Source of the DNA: Candidatus Monoglobus merdigallinarum
Lineage (GTDB): Bacteria; Bacillota; Clostridia; Monoglobales; Monoglobaceae
Direction: 5' to 3'
Assembly: GCA_019112945.1 (NCBI GenBank)
Contig: DXIJ01000034.1
Span: 1 to 39,223 of the forward strand
DNA: 39,223 bases
The notes beneath the pieces are model-generated. The model ran no database searches and was not told the origin of the DNA. It saw only the letters and a program-made list of their open reading frames with translations. Shown in pieces: positions 25,938 to 35,801 of the stretch (position 1 is the first letter of the stretch; each line of letters starts with the position of its first letter). A program made the translations under genes and the position numbers.

Positions 25938-27944
25938 TCATACTATCCTCTTAAACATTTTTTCTATATCACGCCGCGAAAGCTCAACCATAATAGGCCT
26001 GCCGTGAGGACAGGTCTCTATCCCCTCAGCCTTAAGAGCCGACACCATTTTTACCACCTCGGTCATCTCACTGAGGCTCAGCCTGTCGTTTCCCTTAACG
26101 GCTTTCTTGCAGGAAATCATGTCAAGCGCCTTTTCCTCAAAATCCGCGACCGGGTGCTTTATGTTATCCATCATAGCGCTGAGTATCTCGCAGAACAGCT
26201 CCTTAATGCCCGCACTGTCGGTAATCACAGGAGTTTCGTTTATTATGACCGCATTTGTCCCGAACTCCTCAACCTTAAAGCCAAAGCCCTCAAACACACT
26301 CAAGCCGGACATCACAGCGTCAAACTCCGGCGCTGTAAGCTCTACCGCGACCGGAGACAGCAGCAGCTGCGACATTCTCCGGTGACTGAAATAATCCCGC
26401 TTCAGATCCTCAAAGCCCCGGCGTTCATGCGCGGCGTGCTGGTCTATCATATAAAGATGCGTGTCGTCCTCAATTAGGATATAGGTATTAAACAGCTGCC
26501 CTATAATTTTACAGCTGCTTAGTATATCCGTTTTATCATCAAATATACCGGCTCCGGTATCAAGCGGCACAGCCGTCTGTTCCTCTGTTTTCTCCTGCGG
26601 CGCTTTCGTTGGTTCCTCTGTTTTCTCCTGCGGCGCTTTCGTTGGTTCCTCTATTTTCTCCTGCGGTGCGGCGGGCGCTTCCTCTGCTTTTTCATCTTGG
26701 GTACTGATGCTGAAAAAGTCATTCATTATCTTGCTTAGGCCGTCATTTACGGACGGCTTAAGCTCCTCTTCATCAATATACGGCTCCCGCGGACGGACAT
26801 CGGGCGTAGTCGCCTTTAGGTACTCGCGCACAACGCTTCTGCTCACCCTCCCGGAATCACTGAGCCTTGTGACCGCCTCCTTACGCGGTGCGTTCACGCT
26901 GTCTGACTGCGGGGCGGGCGCAGACGGGCTGTCGCCAGACTCCTCCTCAGTTCTTTTTTGGTATATCGCGTTTTTGACCGCATGATAGACCGTGTCATAA
27001 ACCTGCTTCTCGTTTGCGAACTTGACCTCGGTCTTGGCCGGGTGCACATTTACGTCCACCGCCTCGGGCGGCATACTTATGCTTAACACAAAGAACGGGA
27101 ACTTTCCGGTCATCACAACGTTGCGGAATGCCTCCTCGACCACCTTTGAGATTATATGGTTCTTGATGTAGCGGCCGTTTACAAACACCGTCTGGCGGCT
27201 GCGGTTGCCCGCTGCAAGCTCTCCGCCTCCCACGGCGCCGGTTATATTTATGCCGTCCTCGGTATAGCTTACCTGTCTTGCACCCTTGGCATACTTAAGT
27301 CCGTACACCTTTAGTATCACGTTTAAAATATCCCCGTCGCCTGTCGTGCGGAACACTCTCTTGCCGTCGCACACGTACTCAAACGAGATATCGGGGCGCG
27401 ACAGCGCCAGCCTGAGAGCCAAGTCCGAAACATATCCGGCCTCGGTGCTGTTTCTCTTTAAGAACTTCATTCTGGCGGGCACGTTTTTGAACAAGTCTCT
27501 GACCGTCATAACAGAGCCGCACGCGCACATGATCTCGTCAGGCTCTCCGCAGACTCCGTGGTCTACCGTATACTGAACTCCGATCTCATCCTCCGGCGTT
27601 CTCGTTATCACCTCAACAGAGGCGACGGCGCAGATACTGGAGAGCGCCTCGCCCCTAAAGCCCATCGTTTCTATTGCATACAGGCCGTCCTCAGAACGGA
27701 GCTTGCTGGTCGCATGGCGCAGAAAGGCGGTCGGCACCTGCTCACGCGGTATGCCGCTGCCGTTATCGGATATCCTGATAAGCGTTATCCCGCCGTTTTC
27801 TATCTCTATTCTAATCGTATCCGCTCCCGCGTCTATCGAGTTCTCTACAAGCTCCTTGACTACCGACGCAGGCCTTTCGACCACCTCGCCGGCAGCGATC
27901 TTGTCGGCAAGCTCAGGCGTTAGCACCTTTATTTCGTGTTTCAC
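25938..27944 (-). CDS. mutL: DNA mismatch repair protein MutL (endonuclease type)
   Basis: IAAGEVVERPASVVKELVENSIDAGA; DNGSGI; GFRGEALSSI; C-terminal DQHAAHERRGFE (DQHA(x)2E(x)4E) and CPHGRP. Confidence 0.97.
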   Translation of the reverse strand: MKHEIKVLTPELADKIAAGEVVERPASVVKELVENSIDAGADTIRIEIENGGITLIRISDNGSGIPREQVPTAFLRHATSKLRSEDGLYAIETMGFRGEALSSICAVASVEVITRTPEDEIGVQYTVDHGVCGEPDEIMCACGSVMTVRDLFKNVPARMKFLKRNSTEAGYVSDLALRLALSRPDISFEYVCDGKRVFRTTGDGDILNVILKVYGLKYAKGARQVSYTEDGINITGAVGGGELAAGNRSRQTVFVNGRYIKNHIISKVVEEAFRNVVMTGKFPFFVLSISMPPEAVDVNVHPAKTEVKFANEKQVYDTVYHAVKNAIYQKRTEEESGDSPSAPAPQSDSVNAPRKEAVTRLSDSGRVSRSVVREYLKATTPDVRPREPYIDEEELKPSVNDGLSKIMNDFFSISTQDEKAEEAPAAPQEKIEEPTKAPQEKTEEPTKAPQEKTEEQTAVPLDTGAGIFDDKTDILSSCKIIGQLFNTYILIEDDTHLYMIDQHAAHERRGFEDLKRDYFSHRRMSQLLLSPVAVELTAPEFDAVMSGLSVFEGFGFKVEEFGTNAVIINETPVITDSAGIKELFCEILSAMMDNIKHPVADFEEKALDMISCKKAVKGNDRLSLSEMTEVVKMVSALKAEGIETCPHGRPIMVELSRRDIEKMFKRIV
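26581..26670 (-). repeat. 33-bp tandem repeat (two identical units plus a partial third) in the mutL linker
   Basis: 26581-26613 identical to 26614-26646; 26647-26670 a degenerate partial copy; encodes (KAPQEKTEEPT)n. Confidence 0.95.
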
Positions 27945-27977
27945 AGCAAATCACATCCAATTTTAAACTAAAAACTT

Positions 27978-30623
27978 TTACAGCTTCTTTGCCTTGGCCT
28001 GGAGGTCATAGAGCTTTGTCAGCGCCTCCATAGGCGTTACTGCATTCAGGTCTATCTCAAGAAGCTGCTTTATAACCGGGTTGTCGGTCTCGGCAAAGAA
28101 ATCCATCTGTGCATCGGCAAACGGCGGCTTTTTGGCATTTCTTCTGCCGGTCTTGATCTTCACCGGGCTGACGCTTTTATCATCTCTCTGTTCAAGCTCT
28201 GCGGCTATCTCCTTTGCACGCCTGATTACCGACTTCTTTACACCGGCCAGAGCGGCGACCTCAACGCCGTAGCTCTCATCGGCCCCGCCCCTTATTATCT
28301 TGCGCAGGAACGTTATGTCATCGCCCTTTTTCTTAACGGCAATACAGTAGTTCTTGACATTGTCTATAGTTTCCTCCAGCTCGGTCAGCTCATGATAATG
28401 CGTCGCAAACAGCGTCTTGGCGCCGCACTTTTTTATGTCGGCTATATGCTCCACAACAGCCCAGGCAATACTGAGCCCGTCGTAGGTGCTCGTCCCTCTG
28501 CCTATCTCATCGAGGATTATCAGGCTTTTGCGCGTCGCGTTGTCGAGTATGTAGGCAACCTCTTTCATCTCGACCATAAAAGTACTGTCGCCGGAGCTTA
28601 AGTCATCGCTCGCACCGACGCGGGTAAATATCCTGTCCACCACCCCTATGCTTGCAGAGGACGCGGGCACAAAGCTGCCCATCTGCGCCATCAGCGTTAT
28701 AACGGCTATCTGCCTCATATAGGTAGACTTGCCGGCCATGTTCGGCCCTGTTATTATCGCTATCTGGTTCTCGCCGCAATCGAGCGCCGCATCGTTTGGT
28801 ATAAACATTATAGAGCGGTCGATCGATTCAACGACCGGGTGCCGTCCGTCCTTTATCTCTATCCGGTCGGAGTTGTCAACACTCGGCATTACATAATCAT
28901 TAGCCTCGGCAACCGCTGCCAGCGAACACAGCACATCGACCTCAGCGATTATCTCCGCCGCTTTCCTGATACGCTCATAGTTTGCGCCGACAGCGTCGCG
29001 CACCTTGCAGAACAGCTCAAATTCAAGGTCTGTCACCTTGGCGTCTGCGTTTAATATGCTTTCCTCAAGCTCCTTGATCTCAGGAGTTATATATCTTTCG
29101 GCATTCACAAGCGTCTGCTTTCTGATAAAATAGTCGGGTACGTTCTCGGCGCTGCCGCGGCTGACCTCAATATAATAGCCAAAGACCTTGTTATACCCGA
29201 GCTTCATTGTCTTTATCCCGCTCTTTTCCTTTTCCTTATCGACCAAGTCTATGAGCCACTGCCTGCCGTTTTCCAAAATATCCCTTGTTTTGTCAAGCTC
29301 CTCGTTTGCGCCCTTTTTTATCATCTTGCCGTTTCTTAAGGTGACCGGCGCCTCCTCGTCTATTGTACCGTCTATCAGGCGGTACAGGTCTGTGAGCGCA
29401 TCAAAGCGCGCGGCCTTTGAGGACAGCAGCTTGCTTTCGCATCGGCTCAGCAGCTCTTTAAACTGCGTAAGATTCATAAACGACTTTTTAAGATTAAGCA
29501 GGTCATGGCAGTTTGCGGTCTTGTATGCGACCCTGGTCGCCAGACGTTCGATATCGGATATCCCCTTTAAGATATCGATAAACTCTTCACGCAGCAGCTG
29601 CCCCGAAAACAGCTCGGACACCGCATACAGCCTGTCGCGTATCGCCACGACGTTCGTCAGCGGAGCCGTTATCATCTTTCGCATCAGCCTGCCGCCCATT
29701 GCTGTCTTGGTCTTGTTAAGCACATGAAGCAGGCTGCCGCGCGCGCTCCTGTCTCTTATCGTCTCAACTATCTCGAGGTTTCGCATGCTGTAGGCGTCTA
29801 TCTGCATCGTCCCCTGCTGCGTCAGAGCCTCAACCGTCTTTATATTGCTGAGCTCTGTCTTTTGCGTCTCCTTTAAAAACTCAACCGCTCCGCTGAGCGC
29901 GCAGGCAGCCAGCCCGGTTTCAAACCCAAGCTCCTGAGGGCTTCCCGCCCCGAACGTCTCCGATATATTCTCTGCGGCTCTCTGCTCCGAAAACGCCCAG
30001 TCATAGTAATTCCTTACAAAGCTGCCGCACCTGTTTTTGATATAATCAACAAGCCGGCTGTCCTCATATGCCATCAGGTTCATGACCGTCTCCTTTGGCA
30101 TGAACCTTACCAGCGCGTCGACAACCATATTTGACGATTCATCGCCAATATACTCCCCGGCATAGATCTCCCCGGTCGTTATATCCGCAAACGCAAGACC
30201 GATACCCGCGCCGCTTTTGTAAACCGAACATAAATAGTTGTTTTTAAGCTCGTCAAGCGCCTCTGAGTTCATTATCGTACCCGGAGTGACGATGCGCACG
30301 ACCTCGCGGCTTACTATCCCCTTGGCAGCCGACGGGTCCTCCGTCTGCTCGCATATCGCAACACTGTAGCCCGCCTCGACCAGCTTTACAACATAGCTGT
30401 CCACAGAATGAAACGGAACGCCGCACATAGGCGCACGCTCCGGAAGCCCGCACGACCTGCCTGTCAGCGCGATCTCAAGCACCTTTGAGGCTGTCAGAGC
30501 GTCCTCGAAAAACATCTCATAAAAATCGCCCAGCCTGTACATCAGTATGCAGTCGCTGTACTTATCCTTAACGCTGAAATACTGTGTCATCATCGGCGTC
30601 AGCTTGTTTCTGTCAATTACCAT
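27978..30623 (-). CDS. mutS: DNA mismatch repair protein MutS
   Basis: TPMMTQYFSVKDKYSDCILMYRLGDFYEMFFEDA; ITGPNMAGKSTYMRQIAVI; LIILDEIGRGTSTYDGLSIAWAV; FATHYHELTELE. Confidence 0.98.
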   Translation of the reverse strand: MVIDRNKLTPMMTQYFSVKDKYSDCILMYRLGDFYEMFFEDALTASKVLEIALTGRSCGLPERAPMCGVPFHSVDSYVVKLVEAGYSVAICEQTEDPSAAKGIVSREVVRIVTPGTIMNSEALDELKNNYLCSVYKSGAGIGLAFADITTGEIYAGEYIGDESSNMVVDALVRFMPKETVMNLMAYEDSRLVDYIKNRCGSFVRNYYDWAFSEQRAAENISETFGAGSPQELGFETGLAACALSGAVEFLKETQKTELSNIKTVEALTQQGTMQIDAYSMRNLEIVETIRDRSARGSLLHVLNKTKTAMGGRLMRKMITAPLTNVVAIRDRLYAVSELFSGQLLREEFIDILKGISDIERLATRVAYKTANCHDLLNLKKSFMNLTQFKELLSRCESKLLSSKAARFDALTDLYRLIDGTIDEEAPVTLRNGKMIKKGANEELDKTRDILENGRQWLIDLVDKEKEKSGIKTMKLGYNKVFGYYIEVSRGSAENVPDYFIRKQTLVNAERYITPEIKELEESILNADAKVTDLEFELFCKVRDAVGANYERIRKAAEIIAEVDVLCSLAAVAEANDYVMPSVDNSDRIEIKDGRHPVVESIDRSIMFIPNDAALDCGENQIAIITGPNMAGKSTYMRQIAVITLMAQMGSFVPASSASIGVVDRIFTRVGASDDLSSGDSTFMVEMKEVAYILDNATRKSLIILDEIGRGTSTYDGLSIAWAVVEHIADIKKCGAKTLFATHYHELTELEETIDNVKNYCIAVKKKGDDITFLRKIIRGGADESYGVEVAALAGVKKSVIRRAKEIAAELEQRDDKSVSPVKIKTGRRNAKKPPFADAQMDFFAETDNPVIKQLLEIDLNAVTPMEALTKLYDLQAKAKKL

Positions 30624-30653
30624 TTCCTCACCGCCGCAAAAATAATTATTTTA

Positions 30654-30707
30654 ATAAAAAGCAATACCCGACCGTCCGCCGCAAAAAGACGGCATAAGGT
30701 CGGATAC
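30654..30707 (-). terminator. Intrinsic terminator between the ricA/ylbF-like gene and mutS
   Basis: minus GTATCCGACC...GGTCGGGTAT (10 bp incl. G-U) enclosing GCCGTC/GGACGG, then TGCTTTTTATT. Confidence 0.7.
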
Positions 30708-30713
30708 GAGGTA

Positions 30714-31109
30714 CTACCGGCAGCCCGAGCAGCCCTCGCAGCTTCCGCTGCAGCCCTGCTCCTGCTCACCGACTATAAAATGCTTTAAAATGCTGTCCAT
30801 CTGCGAAAGCAGCATCTCATACTCTCTTGCGGCCTCCAGATAGTCTTTTATAACCGGATTACCCGCAATCTTTTCAAACTCTGCCTGGATGTACTCGTTT
30901 GCATTCTTTGCATCTTCGGGCGTCGGCTGTCCTTTTGTAAGCTCCTCATACTTCTGTTCTCTGATACTGTTATATCTGTCAATCAGCGCGCTCGCCTCTT
31001 TGTCTGCGGCAAGCCTTTCGCTTGTCTCCTCCGCTCTTTTCTTGGCCTCGCTGTTTTTTATCAGCTCGCCCAGCTCTCTCGCCTTGTCAAATATTTCACT
31101 GTTTTTCAT
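30714..31109 (-). CDS. YlbF/YmcA (RicA/RicF) family protein with Cys-rich tail
   Basis: KARELGELIKNSEAKKRAEETSERLAADKEASALIDRYN; C-terminal GCSGSCEGCSGCR; directly downstream of miaB. Confidence 0.8.
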   Translation of the reverse strand: MKNSEIFDKARELGELIKNSEAKKRAEETSERLAADKEASALIDRYNSIREQKYEELTKGQPTPEDAKNANEYIQAEFEKIAGNPVIKDYLEAAREYEMLLSQMDSILKHFIVGEQEQGCSGSCEGCSGCR

Positions 31110-31126
31110 TTGTTTCTCCTCTTTGT

Positions 31127-32560
31127 CTATGCTTTTAATCTACCGAACAGCGACCATGTCTGCGCGTCCGTTATCTCAATATCGAGCAGCTCGCCCACAA
31201 GGCTGCCTCTTCCCTCGGGACAGCTGAAGTTTACGACCTTGCCGCCCTCGGTTCTTCCGGTCAGGGTATTAATGCTCGTTTTGCTTACGCCCTCAACAAG
31301 CACGCGCTGAACCGTCCCTAAGTACCGTTCATTCAGTCGCTTTGATATCTCATTCTGAACTTTAAGCATTCTGTCAAAGTTTGCGTGCTTTTCCTCATCT
31401 GTCAGACAGTCGGGCATTTCCGCTGCCGGCGTGCCGACTCTCTTTGAATATATGAATGAAAATATCATGTCAAACTCTACTTCTTTAAGCAGACTGAGCG
31501 TCTGCTCAAAGTCCTCGTTGGTCTCACCCGGGAAGCCTACGATAACATCTGTCGTCAGGACAATATCCGGGATCGCAGCTCTGACCTTTCTGATTATTTC
31601 AAGGTACGAAGCGCGGGTGTATCGCCTGTTCATCATTTCAAGCACCCTGTCGGAGCCCGACTGTATCGGAAGATGCAGCTGATTGCAGACCTTTTTTTCT
31701 CTTGCCATGACCTCTATAAGCCTGTCTGAGATATCCTTTGGGTGGCTTGTCATGAACCGTATCCGCTCAATGCCGTCAATGCGGCAGACCTGCTCTAAAA
31801 GCTCGCTGAAGCTCAGTCCTGCGCCGAGGTCATTGCCGTAAGAATTAACGTTCTGCCCAAGCAGCATTACTTCCTTATAGCCTTTTTCCGCCGTCTCGCG
31901 GCACTCATTTAAAATATCCTCCGCACTGCGGCTGCGCTCGCGGCCTCTGACATACGGCACTATACAATATGTACAAAAATTATTGCAGCCGTACGTTACC
32001 GAGACCTTTGCAAGCGGCGGCGGATCGCGCCTTATCGGAATGCCCTCCGTGATTGTTCCCGCCTCGTCCGCTGTATCAAACACTCTTGTCTTACCGAGTG
32101 CGCAAAAGAGTATCTCCGGAAAGCGCCTCAGCGCATGGGTTCCGAAAACCATATCCACATGCTTGTATTTTGACTTGATAGTCTTTGCGATATGCTCCTG
32201 CTGCATCATACAGCCGCAAACACCTATCAGCATGTCCGGCTTTTTGGCCTTTTTATGCTTTAATGCGCCTATGTTTCCGAAAACCCGAAGCTCCGCGTTT
32301 TCTCTTACGGCGCAGGTGTTATAAAGAACCAGGTCGGCTGACTTTATATCGCCGCTCATCTCATAGCCCATATCGCACAGCATACCCTTTAGCCTCTCGG
32401 AATCGGCCGAGTTCTGCTGGCAGCCGTAGGTCTCCACATACGCCTTTGGTCTCGCGGGCATAGCTTCGATTATTGTCCTGACACGCGCGATATAGTCCTG
32501 CTGCCGCATTTGCTCCGCGTCAGCAGCGCGTGTAATATTTGACTTATTGCTTTCCGTCAT
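31127..32560 (-). CDS. miaB: tRNA (N6-isopentenyl adenosine(37)-C2)-methylthiotransferase
   Basis: YVETYGCQQNSADSERLKGMLCDMGY; radical SAM YGCNNFCTYCIVPYVRGRERSR; TRAM; start set at ATG 32560. Confidence 0.95.
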   Translation of the reverse strand: MTESNKSNITRAADAEQMRQQDYIARVRTIIEAMPARPKAYVETYGCQQNSADSERLKGMLCDMGYEMSGDIKSADLVLYNTCAVRENAELRVFGNIGALKHKKAKKPDMLIGVCGCMMQQEHIAKTIKSKYKHVDMVFGTHALRRFPEILFCALGKTRVFDTADEAGTITEGIPIRRDPPPLAKVSVTYGCNNFCTYCIVPYVRGRERSRSAEDILNECRETAEKGYKEVMLLGQNVNSYGNDLGAGLSFSELLEQVCRIDGIERIRFMTSHPKDISDRLIEVMAREKKVCNQLHLPIQSGSDRVLEMMNRRYTRASYLEIIRKVRAAIPDIVLTTDVIVGFPGETNEDFEQTLSLLKEVEFDMIFSFIYSKRVGTPAAEMPDCLTDEEKHANFDRMLKVQNEISKRLNERYLGTVQRVLVEGVSKTSINTLTGRTEGGKVVNFSCPEGRGSLVGELLDIEITDAQTWSLFGRLKA

Positions 32561-32564
32561 ATTG

Positions 32565-33704
32565 TCATTTTCTCTTTCCTTTATATTTATCAAGTATTTT
32601 GTTTATCCTGTCCATGGGCGTAAGCAGCTCGCTTATAGACTTGTCGCCGTTGATCTCCCGAATGATAAGCCCTATAAACTTTGACATATCCACCTCGTGA
32701 TACCACTTGCAGTCCTTGAGCTCCGGCCGTCTGTAGACCATATTGGTGGTAAACACCGCGTCAATGAGCTCGTTTTCATAGGCCTCGTTGAATTTGTCAA
32801 CACCCTCGGTAAACAGTCCGAACGACGAGAAAACTATAACCCTTTTTGCATTCCTGCCCTTGAGCTCCCTCGCTACATCAAGCATGGATTCTCCCGACGC
32901 TATCATGTCGTCAACAACAATAACATTCTTGCCGGATATGTCCTTACCTAAAAATTCATGAGCAACTATGGGATTTTTTCCGTTCACAATCTTTGAATAA
33001 TCCCTGCGTTTATAGAACATTCCAAGATCCATGCCGAGAACCGATGAATAATACATACATCTGCCCATCGCACCCTCATCGGGAGATACAATAAGTGTGT
33101 TATTCGGGTCCAGGATAATCTCCGGCTTATATTTAAGACACGCCTTTATCATCTGATATGTCGGACGCACGTTTTCAAAGCCTTTAAGCGGTATCGCATT
33201 CTGTACTCTTGAATCGTGAGCGTCAAACGTAATGAAATTATCAACGCCCATATTTGACAGCTCCTGCAGCATCATAGCGCAGTCAAGCGACTCGCGGGCA
33301 ACCCTTTTGTGCTGTCTGCCCTCATACATCATCGGCATTATCACGGTTATACGCTTAGCCTTTCCGCCGAGCGCTGATATTACCCTTTTCAGATCCTGAT
33401 AGTGATCGTCCGGGCTCATTGCCTGGTCTCTGCCGTACATCTTATAGGTCACTCCGTAGTTGAACGGATCGCATATAATATAAATATCATACGTCCTGAC
33501 AGAGTGCATCACCACAGCTTTCGCCTCGCCCGTGCCAAACCTTGGGCAGTTCACCGGGATCAGAAAGCTGCCGACTCCTGCCTCACTGTTTGCGCTGAAC
33601 TTCCTCAAATGAGCATCTATTTTTTGAGCAAGCTCCTCGCAGCCTTTCATACCTATAATTCCCAGCTTTTCTAAATTATAAACCTGAACCGGATTTTCTC
33701 GCAT
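32565..33704 (-). CDS. prs: Divergent ribose-phosphate diphosphokinase (PRPP synthetase) family protein
   Basis: VITVIMPMMYEGRQHKR-like core (TVIMPMMYEGRQHKRVARESLDCAMM), ISGKNVIVVDDMIASGESM PRPP motif; long divergent N-terminus. Confidence 0.82.
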   Translation of the reverse strand: MRENPVQVYNLEKLGIIGMKGCEELAQKIDAHLRKFSANSEAGVGSFLIPVNCPRFGTGEAKAVVMHSVRTYDIYIICDPFNYGVTYKMYGRDQAMSPDDHYQDLKRVISALGGKAKRITVIMPMMYEGRQHKRVARESLDCAMMLQELSNMGVDNFITFDAHDSRVQNAIPLKGFENVRPTYQMIKACLKYKPEIILDPNNTLIVSPDEGAMGRCMYYSSVLGMDLGMFYKRRDYSKIVNGKNPIVAHEFLGKDISGKNVIVVDDMIASGESMLDVARELKGRNAKRVIVFSSFGLFTEGVDKFNEAYENELIDAVFTTNMVYRRPELKDCKWYHEVDMSKFIGLIIREINGDKSISELLTPMDRINKILDKYKGKRK

Positions 33705-33741
33705 GAATATTCTCCTCTTTTTAATATTTTAAACTAATTTA

Positions 33742-35172
33742 CTAAACGTTATAAGACTTCAGCAGGTCGTATCTGATATCCCAGAGCTTCTGTGACATGT
33801 CAACATAATAGCTGTGCGGATTCTCAAACCTCTTGACCTCGTCCCAGATAAGCGCAAGCTCTGACGCCGAATATTCGCGAATCTGCTCAAGATCCGGAGA
33901 CTTATATACAAGCTCGCCCTTTTTAAATATCGGTACCTGCAGCTCCACCGCCTTAAAGTCTGTCACCACCTTGCGCTTCCAGGTGTTTTGCGGGTCGAAT
34001 ATCTCATAAGGCTTTGAGTCGTCGATAACCTCATCGTAAGTCGTCAGAACATCGGCTATAGCCATTCCTGTCTCCCTTGAATACAGCCTGATGACCTTTT
34101 TAAAATACGGCGTTGTTATTTTCTGGACGTTTTCGCTTATCTTTATTTTGGGAATGATGCTTCCCTCATCCTCAACAGCGACCAGCTTATAAACGCCGCC
34201 GAAAACCGGCTCCGACTTTGATGTAATAAGCCTCTCGCCCACACCGAACGAATCAATCTTCGCGCCCTGCTGCAGAATGTCCCTGATTATATACTCATCA
34301 AGCGAATTGGACACACACACCTGCGCCTCAGTCCAGCCCGCATCGTCAAGCATCTTTCTCGCCTTTTTGGAGAGATATGTTATGTCGCCGCTGTCGATCC
34401 TTACGCCGCATTTTTTTATGCCCCGCGGCTTTAAGACCTCGTTAAACACACGTATGGCGTTGGGGATACCGCTTTTTAAAACATTGTAGGTATCCACAAG
34501 CAGCGTGCAGTTTTCCGGATAGCACTCGGCATATACCTTAAACGCCTCGTACTCGGTCGTAAAGCTCTGGATCCAGCTGTGCGCCATTGTGCCGAGAGCG
34601 GGCACTCCGAACATCTGGTCTGAAATAGTGCACGCCGTACCCTCAACTCCGCCGATATATGCAGCTCTGGCTCCGTATATCGCTCCGTCATATCCCTGAG
34701 CGCGCCGTGAGCCGAACTCCATAACGGGGATACCTCCGGCAGCCCTGACTATGCGGTTGCTCTTGGTTGCAATAAGGCTCTGATGATTTATGGTAAGCAA
34801 TATCATAGTCTCCACAAACTGTGCCTGGATTATTGGGCCTCTGACCGTGACTATCGGTTCGTTCGGGAAGATGGGCGTACCCTCGGGTATACTCCATACA
34901 TCGCACTCAAACTTAAAGGTTTTAAGATATTCCAAAAACTCATCGCAAAACAGCTGCTTCTGCCGCAGAAACTCTATGTCATCCTCCGAAAACCTGAGCT
35001 GTGACAGGTATTCAATCAGCTGCTTAACCCCTGCCATGATCGCAAAGCCCGCTCCGTCGGGAGCCTGCCTGAAATACATATCAAAATATGCTATCCTGTC
35101 TTTCATTCCGCCCTTTAAATATCCGTTGGACATCGTAATCTCGTAAAAATCCGTAAGCATTGTATAATTCAT
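33742..35172 (-). CDS. pncB: Nicotinate phosphoribosyltransferase
   Basis: MLTDFYEITMSNGYLKGGMKDRIAYFDMYFRQAPDGAGFAIMAG; EFGSRRAQGYDGAIYGARAAYIGGVEGT; GVRIDSGDITYLSKKAR. Confidence 0.95.
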   Translation of the reverse strand: MNYTMLTDFYEITMSNGYLKGGMKDRIAYFDMYFRQAPDGAGFAIMAGVKQLIEYLSQLRFSEDDIEFLRQKQLFCDEFLEYLKTFKFECDVWSIPEGTPIFPNEPIVTVRGPIIQAQFVETMILLTINHQSLIATKSNRIVRAAGGIPVMEFGSRRAQGYDGAIYGARAAYIGGVEGTACTISDQMFGVPALGTMAHSWIQSFTTEYEAFKVYAECYPENCTLLVDTYNVLKSGIPNAIRVFNEVLKPRGIKKCGVRIDSGDITYLSKKARKMLDDAGWTEAQVCVSNSLDEYIIRDILQQGAKIDSFGVGERLITSKSEPVFGGVYKLVAVEDEGSIIPKIKISENVQKITTPYFKKVIRLYSRETGMAIADVLTTYDEVIDDSKPYEIFDPQNTWKRKVVTDFKAVELQVPIFKKGELVYKSPDLEQIREYSASELALIWDEVKRFENPHSYYVDMSQKLWDIRYDLLKSYNV

Positions 35173-35259
35173 AAGCTTCTCTCACCCCAAACGCGTATGT
35201 ATGTATATATAATCTTTGACAATCAGCCTTTCGCTTTTACATACTCTTTACCAAATAAC

Positions 35260-35288
35260 AGTATAACATTTACGACAGATTTAGACAA
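35260..35288 (-). promoter_or_regulatory. Sigma-A-like promoter upstream of pncB
   Basis: minus TTGTCT-N17-TATACT. Confidence 0.5.
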
Positions 35289-35340
35289 TAGCTAATTTAA
35301 CAGAAATTTGACAAAAGATTATTATACCCCAAACAAAAAC

Positions 35341-35369
35341 TTGACAAAAACGTCTAAAAACAATAGAAT
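35341..35369 (+). promoter_or_regulatory. Sigma-A-like promoter upstream of NusG-II gene
   Basis: TTGACA-N17-TAGAAT. Confidence 0.7.
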
Positions 35370-35415
35370 AATAGCAAAAAGCACCGCATAGGCCGCCAAG
35401 TACAGGAGCTTTGCC

Positions 35416-35796
35416 ATGAAGAACAGGATTTTAATTATAATTTGCATTTTTGCGGTCGCCGCTTCCGCCGCAGTCATTCTGCTCTCACGCAGAGACGGAG
35501 CAGAACAGGCGGCCGCCGAGATATTAAGGGACGGCGAAGTCCTGCAGAAAATAGATCTATCCTCGGTCAGTGAAAGCTATGACGTCACCGTAGAGGCGGA
35601 CGGCGGCGGCTATAACACCGTGCACATAACCCGAAACGGCGTTTCGGTCTCGGACGCCGACTGCCCCGACAAGCTCTGCGTTAATATGGGTGAGATAAGC
35701 GGCAGCGCCTATCCCATCGTATGCCTGCCGCACAGATTGGTGGTTCGGATTGTTTCGGGAAGCGGCGGCACGGTAGATGCGGTAACGGGACGGTAA
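35416..35796 (+). CDS. NusG domain II-like extracytoplasmic protein
   Basis: N-terminal TM; YNTVHITRNGVSVSDADCPDKLCVNMGEISGSAYPIVCLPHRLVVRI. Confidence 0.85.
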   Translation: MKNRILIIICIFAVAASAAVILLSRRDGAEQAAAEILRDGEVLQKIDLSSVSESYDVTVEADGGGYNTVHITRNGVSVSDADCPDKLCVNMGEISGSAYPIVCLPHRLVVRIVSGSGGTVDAVTGR

Positions 35797-35801
35797 AGGC
35801 A

